The notes under the pieces are model-generated. The model was not told the origin of the DNA, ran no database searches, and worked only from the letters and a program-made list of their open reading frames with translations. A DNA stretch of 8,644 nt. Source: an uncultured Oscillospiraceae bacterium. GTDB taxonomy: Bacteria > Bacillota > Clostridia > Oscillospirales > Oscillospiraceae. The position numbers and the translations under genes were made by a program. Below are positions 4,578 to 8,644 of this stretch, piece by piece. The first letter of the stretch is position 1. Each line of letters starts with the position of its first letter. The stretch spans positions 1 through 8,644 of the forward strand of contig CAKUOS010000065.1 in NCBI GenBank assembly GCA_934670025.1, given 5' to 3'.

Positions 4578-7084
4578 ACTTCTTCCGCGTCGGCGGCGGC
4601 GTCCTCTTCGCGGGCCAGCGGCTCGATGGAGATGACGCGGTTGCCCTGCTCGACGCGCATGAGGATGACGCCCTGTGTGTCGCGCTTATAGACGTTGATG
4701 TCGGCCGCGGCCATACGGATGAGCACGCCGCCCGACTCGATCAGCATGACGTCGTCCGTGTCGTCGACAATCGCCACGCCCGCCAGCGCGCCGGTCTTGG
4801 CGGTGAGGTTATAGTTTTTGAGGCCCTTGCCGCCGCGCTGCTGCACATGGCGCCGGCCGTCTTCGCCGAGGCGCATATATTCCTCGATGGCAGTGCGCTT
4901 GCCGTAGCCGAATTCCGTCACGGACAGCAGCTGCTTGCCCTCGGCGGCGATGCCTGCGCCGACGATCTCGTCGTCTGCGTCCAGCATCATGCCGCGCACG
5001 CCCGCCGCGTCGCGGCCCATGACGCGCACGTCGTTCTCGTCAAAGCAGATGGCCATGCCGTTTTTGCTGGCGAGCATGATATTCTGATGGCCGTCGGTCT
5101 TCATGACGGCGATGAGCTCGTCGCCGTCCGAGAGCGTCAGGGCGCGGATGCCCGCCTTGCGCGCGGTATTGAGCGACGAAAGCTCCAGCCGCTTGACGGT
5201 GCCGTTTTTCGTGACGAGAACAAGGTGATCCTCATCGAATTCGTGCACGGTCAGGCCCGCGGTGACCTTTTCGCCCGGCTCAAAGGGCAGGATGTTGACA
5301 AGATTCGTGCCTCTGGCCGTGCGGCCGGCCTCGGGGATCTGGTAGCCCTTGCGGCGGTGGACCTTGCCGAGGTTCGTGAAGAAGAGGATGTAATCGTGCG
5401 TCGAAGCGGCGAAGACGCCCTCGACAAAGTCCTCCTCTTTCAGCGTCTGGCCGGTCACGCCGCGGCCGCCGCGCTTCTGGCTGCGATAGGTCGAGGCCGG
5501 GACGCGCTTGCAATAGCCCGCGTGCGAGAGAGTAAAGACGCACTGCTCCTCCTCGATGAGATCCTCGATGTCGATCTCGTCCTCGACGTCCTGGATCTCC
5601 GTCAGGCGCGCGTCGCCGAACTTGTCGCGGATGGCGATCAGCTCGTCCTTGAGAACGCCTTTGAGCTTTTCCTCATCGGCAAGCAGCTCGCGGTAATACG
5701 CGATGCGCTTTTCCAGTTCCTCGTATTCCGCTTCGAGCTTTTCGCGTTCGAGTCCCTGCAAACGCTTGAGCTGCATATCCAGAACGACCTGCGCCTGAAT
5801 TTCCGACAGATTGAAGCGCTCCATCAGGCGCTCTTTCGCGTTGTCATAGCTCTCGCGAATGGTCTTGATAACTGCGTCGATGTTATCCTCGGCGATGAGA
5901 AGACCCTGTAACACGTGCTGCCGCTCGAGCGCCTTTTTGAGGTCGTACTGCGTGCGGCGGGTGATGATCTGCTCCTGATAGGCGAGATATTCGTCCAGCA
6001 TATGGCGAAGCGACAGGATCTTCGGCTGCTGCTGGTTGTTGACCAGCGCGAGCATCGTCACGCCGAACGTGGTCTGCATCTGCGTCTGGGCAAACAGGCG
6101 GTTGAGGACGACCTGCGGGTTCGCGTCCTTTTTCAGCTCGATGACCACGCGCATACCGTTGCGGTCCGTTTCGTCGCGGATGTCGGAGATGCCCTCTAAC
6201 CGCTTGTCGCGCACCTGCTCGGCCATAGCGGCGATGAGCTGGCGCTTGTTGACCTGATAGGGAAGCTCGGTCACGATGATGCGCTCGCGGTTCTGGCCGA
6301 ATTCCTCAAACTCCGTCCGGGCGCGGACGGTGATCTTGCCGCGTCCCGTGGCGTAGGCGGCGCGGATGCCGCTGCGGCCCATGATGATGCCCTTTGTCGG
6401 GAAATCCGGGCCCTTGATATAGTCCATGAGGTCTGCCAGCTCCGCCTCCGGGTTTTCCAGAATGCAGATGCAGGCGTTGATGACCTCGGTCAGGTTGTGC
6501 GGCGGGATATTCGTCGCCATGCCGACGGCGATGCCGGACGAGCCGTTGACCAGCAGGTTCGGGAAGCGCGAGGGAAGAACGCGCGGTTCCTTTCTCGATT
6601 CGTCGAAGTTCGGGTCCCACAGGACGGTTTCCTTGTCGATATCGCGCAGCATCTCGTTGCAGAGCTTCGACATGCGCGCCTCGGTGTATCGGTAAGCCGC
6701 AGGAGGATCGCCGTCGACGGAGCCGAAGTTGCCGTGGCCGTCGACAAGCGGATAGCGCATGGAGAAATCCTGCGCCAGACGGACCATCGCGTCGTAGACC
6801 GATGCGTCGCCGTGCGGATGATACCGGCCCAGCACGTCGCCGACGCACGTGGCCGACTTTTTGAACGGCTTGTCGGAGGTCAGGCCGTCCTCATACATGG
6901 CGTAGAGGATGCGGCGGTGGACGGGCTTGAGGCCGTCGCGCACGTCAGGCAGCGCGCGGCCGACGATCACGGACATCGCGTAGTCGATGTACGAGCTCTT
7001 CATTTCGTGCACGAGCTCGGACTGCACGATCCGCTGCTCCGGGAACAGAATGTCCTCGGGCTTGTAATCTTTTTTATGTGCCAT
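4574..7084 (-). CDS. gyrA: DNA gyrase subunit A
   Basis: DNA-breaking and rejoining subunit of gyrase (A2B2), which introduces negative supercoils using ATP. 836 residues, full length for the family. The catalytic tyrosine is Y133 in [10 protein letters not shown]. The helix-turn-helix quinolone region reads [20 protein letters not shown] (86-105). Coiled-coil and tower segments follow up to about residue 500. The GyrA box QKRGGRG (536-542) and the beta-pinwheel C-terminal domain show it is gyrase rather than topoisomerase IV ParC. The tail is short and acidic ([11 protein letters not shown]). The ATG at 7084 has GAAGGAG (7094-7100) 9 nt upstream. gyrB ends 27 bp before it, and rnhA overlaps its stop by 4 bp, so the three form one minus-strand operon. 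Odd point: position 94, equivalent to E. coli Ser83, is Ala. Confidence 0.98.
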   Translation of the reverse strand: MAHKKDYKPEDILFPEQRIVQSELVHEMKSSYIDYAMSVIVGRALPDVRDGLKPVHRRILYAMYEDGLTSDKPFKKSATCVGDVLGRYHPHGDASVYDAMVRLAQDFSMRYPLVDGHGNFGSVDGDPPAAYRYTEARMSKLCNEMLRDIDKETVLWDPNFDESRKEPRVLPSRFPNLLVNGSSGIAVGMATNIPPHNLTEVINACICILENPEAELADLMDYIKGPDFPTKGIIMGRSGIRAAYATGRGKITVRARTEFEEFGQNRERIIVTELPYQVNKRQLIAAMAEQVRDKRLEGISDIRDETDRNGMRVVIELKKDANPQVVLNRLFAQTQMQTTFGVTMLALVNNQQQPKILSLRHMLDEYLAYQEQIITRRTQYDLKKALERQHVLQGLLIAEDNIDAVIKTIRESYDNAKERLMERFNLSEIQAQVVLDMQLKRLQGLEREKLEAEYEELEKRIAYYRELLADEEKLKGVLKDELIAIRDKFGDARLTEIQDVEDEIDIEDLIEEEQCVFTLSHAGYCKRVPASTYRSQKRGGRGVTGQTLKEEDFVEGVFAASTHDYILFFTNLGKVHRRKGYQIPEAGRTARGTNLVNILPFEPGEKVTAGLTVHEFDEDHLVLVTKNGTVKRLELSSLNTARKAGIRALTLSDGDELIAVMKTDGHQNIMLASKNGMAICFDENDVRVMGRDAAGVRGMMLDADDEIVGAGIAAEGKQLLSVTEFGYGKRTAIEEYMRLGEDGRRHVQQRGGKGLKNYNLTAKTGALAGVAIVDDTDDVMLIESGGVLIRMAAADINVYKRDTQGVILMRVEQGNRVISIEPLAREEDAAADAEEV

Positions 7085-7111
7085 TTATGCTTTCTCCTTC
7101 GTATTGGAGCG

Positions 7112-8644
7112 TCAGATATCCAGATTCACGACGTATTTCGCGTTTTCTTCGATGAACTCCTTGCGCGGCTCGACGGCCTCGCCCATCAGGACGGTAAAGA
7201 TCTGGTCGGCCTGCACCGCGTCTTCGAGCGTGATGCGGCGCAGCGTGCGCGTTGTGGGATCCATCGTCGTCTCCCACAACTCGTGCGGGTTCATCTCGCC
7301 AAGGCCCTTGTACCGGGAAATGTCGATCTTTGCATTCGGGTTGTCGGCGCGCATTTCCGCGGAAATATTATCGCGCTCGGGATCGGAGTACGCCACGCGC
7401 TGCGTCTTGCCGCGCGTGAGCTTGTAAAGCGGCGGCACGGCGGAATAGACGTAGCCGTGCTCGATGAGCGGCCGCATGAAGCGGAAGAAGAACGTCAGCA
7501 GGAGCGTGCGGATATGGCTGCCGTCGACGTCGGCATCGGCCATGATGATGACCTTGTGATAGCGGAGCTTTTCGAGGTTGAATTCGTCGCCGATACCGGC
7601 GCCGAGCGCGGTGATGACGGGCTGGAGCTTATCATTGCCGTAGACCTTGTCGGCCCGGGCCTTTTCCACGTTCAGCATTTTGCCCCAGAGCGGTAAGATC
7701 GCCTGGAAGCGCGAGTCGCGTCCCTGCGTGGCCGAGCCGCCGGCGGAATCGCCCTCGACGATGTAAATTTCGGTGAGCGTGGGGTCGGTATCGTTGCAGT
7801 CGCGCAGCTTATCGGGCATCTGACCGGATTCGAGGCCGGTCTTGCGGCGGATCGCCTCGCGCGCCTTGCGCGCGGCCTCGCGCGCGCGGTTGGCCATCAT
7901 GGCCTTGTCGAGGATCGCCTTGCCGACGGCGGGATTTTCCTCGAGGAACTCGGCCAGCTGCTGCGTGACGATGTTGCTGACAAGCGTGCGCATGGAGGCG
8001 TTGCCGAGCTTGGCCTTCGTCTGGCCCTCAAACTGTGCCTCGGTCAGCTTGACGGAGACAATAGCGGTCAGACCCTCGCGCACGTCGTCGCCCGTGACCT
8101 TGTCGTCGCCCTTGATATAGCCCTTTTTCATGCCGTAGGCATTGAGAACGTTGGTCAGCGCGCGCTTGAAGCCCTCTTCGTGCATACCGCCCTCGGGCGT
8201 GTGGATATCGTTTGCAAAGGAAACGATGGTCGAGGCGAAGGAGTCGTTATATTGCAGCGCGACCTCGGCCGTGTCGTCGCCCTTGGAACCGGACATATAG
8301 ACGACCTGCTCGTGGATGGGCGTTTTGTGCCGGTTATACCAGCGGACGAACTCGCGGATGCCGCCCTCGTAGCACATGGAGGCCACGCGCTCTTTTTCGG
8401 GCTTGTCGGCGGACTCGATGCGCTCGTCGCGGATGGTGATGTGCAGGCCGGCATTCAAAAACGCCTGCTCGCGCATCCGGGTATGGAGTGTCTCGTAGTC
8501 GTATTCCAGCGTGTCGAACATCTCGGGGTCGGGCTTGAACGTGACCTTGGTGCCGTGGCCGTCGGTCGTGCCGATGACGCGCATTTCCTGGGTGATATGG
8601 CCGCGGGAGAATTTCATCTGATAAATTTTCCCGTCCTTGCTGAC
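7112..8644 (-). CDS. gyrB: DNA gyrase subunit B (5' end cut by window edge)
   Basis: ATPase subunit of gyrase. 510 residues are visible; roughly the first 130, with most of the ATP-binding GHKL fold, lie beyond the right edge. The frame is open without a break to 8644 (VSKDGKIYQ before the internal Met at 8617), so that Met is not the start. Seen in order: the end of the GHKL fold (GTKVTFKPDPEMF), the transducer domain (GMHEEGFKRALTNVLN, then DVREGLTAIVSVK and FEGQTKAKLGN), and the TOPRIM domain with EGDSAGGSA (about 7731-7757) and the metal-binding ADADVDGSH (about 7519-7545). It ends with the tail YKGLGEMNP...LWETTMDP typical of GyrB. Odd point: the usual PL(K/R)GK reads PLWGK. gyrA follows 27 bp downstream. 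Confidence 0.98.
   Translation of the reverse strand, partial: VSKDGKIYQMKFSRGHITQEMRVIGTTDGHGTKVTFKPDPEMFDTLEYDYETLHTRMREQAFLNAGLHITIRDERIESADKPEKERVASMCYEGGIREFVRWYNRHKTPIHEQVVYMSGSKGDDTAEVALQYNDSFASTIVSFANDIHTPEGGMHEEGFKRALTNVLNAYGMKKGYIKGDDKVTGDDVREGLTAIVSVKLTEAQFEGQTKAKLGNASMRTLVSNIVTQQLAEFLEENPAVGKAILDKAMMANRAREAARKAREAIRRKTGLESGQMPDKLRDCNDTDPTLTEIYIVEGDSAGGSATQGRDSRFQAILPLWGKMLNVEKARADKVYGNDKLQPVITALGAGIGDEFNLEKLRYHKVIIMADADVDGSHIRTLLLTFFFRFMRPLIEHGYVYSAVPPLYKLTRGKTQRVAYSDPERDNISAEMRADNPNAKIDISRYKGLGEMNPHELWETTMDPTTRTLRRITLEDAVQADQIFTVLMGEAVEPRKEFIEENAKYVVNLDI

Noticed and set aside
5909..5924. Second CACGTG-centred sequences (near 1113, 5914 and 6846) as further parS sites
   Set aside because: Only the central CACGTG matches; the outer bases do not fit the consensus and they lie within coding sequence.
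4847..7696. Long plus-strand open frames (354 and 399 codons) opposite gyrA and gyrB
   Set aside because: They are antisense shadows of GC-rich genes, lack ribosome binding sites, and give Arg/Ala/Asp/Val-rich protein with no domain; the minus strand encodes clear gyrase.
1..8644. CRISPR arrays, tRNA or rRNA genes, transposases, prophage genes, toxin-antitoxin pairs
   Set aside because: Looked for on both strands; no regularly spaced repeats, no tRNA fold and no matching protein motifs were seen.

Overview
This window looks like part of the chromosome of a GC-rich, anaerobic, low-copy Gram-positive bacterium of the class Clostridia, probably Oscillospiraceae/Ruminococcaceae-like (family level is inference). 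The reasons are strong AGGAGG-type ribosome binding sites, a Bacillus/Clostridium-type LexA with a Gram-positive-style operator, an exact ParB-binding parS palindrome, a PflX-like radical-SAM enzyme of the kind common in anaerobes, and the style of the GyrA/GyrB sequences.

Layout from left to right. Positions 1-2021 hold two minus-strand genes: an RlmD/RlmCD-family 23S rRNA uracil-C5-methyltransferase, cut by the left edge, and upstream of it a small secreted lipoprotein. The 27-bp gap between them holds a perfect 16-bp parS site. At 2022-2123 a compact divergent promoter region drives the lipoprotein leftward and a PflX-like radical-SAM protein (2124-3008) rightward. lexA follows on the plus strand (3086-3664), with its own extended -10 promoter and an operator overlapping the -35 box. 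A strong hairpin ends lexA. Then about 430 bp without genes (3707-4136) is packed with inverted repeats and bounded by a terminator-like hairpin for the opposite strand. From 4137 to the right edge runs a minus-strand gyrB-gyrA-rnhA cluster: gyrB is cut by the right edge, gyrA follows after 27 bp, and rnhA overlaps the gyrA stop by 4 bp.

How the genes fit together: most are genome-maintenance genes. Gyrase sets negative supercoiling, RNase HI removes RNA:DNA hybrids that form on underwound DNA, LexA controls the DNA-damage response, and parS is the centromere-like site for ParB/SMC-driven origin segregation. gyrBA next to a parS site suggests an origin-proximal position. oriC, dnaA and recF are not in the window; they would be expected beyond the right edge if the usual dnaA-dnaN-recF-gyrB-gyrA order holds.

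I do not see a clear new multi-gene system. The points most worth a second look are the parS site wedged between a stop codon and a Shine-Dalgarno, the non-standard residues at two classical quinolone-contact positions in GyrA and GyrB, the translationally coupled gyrA-rnhA pair, and the 374-bp repeat-bounded non-coding block.
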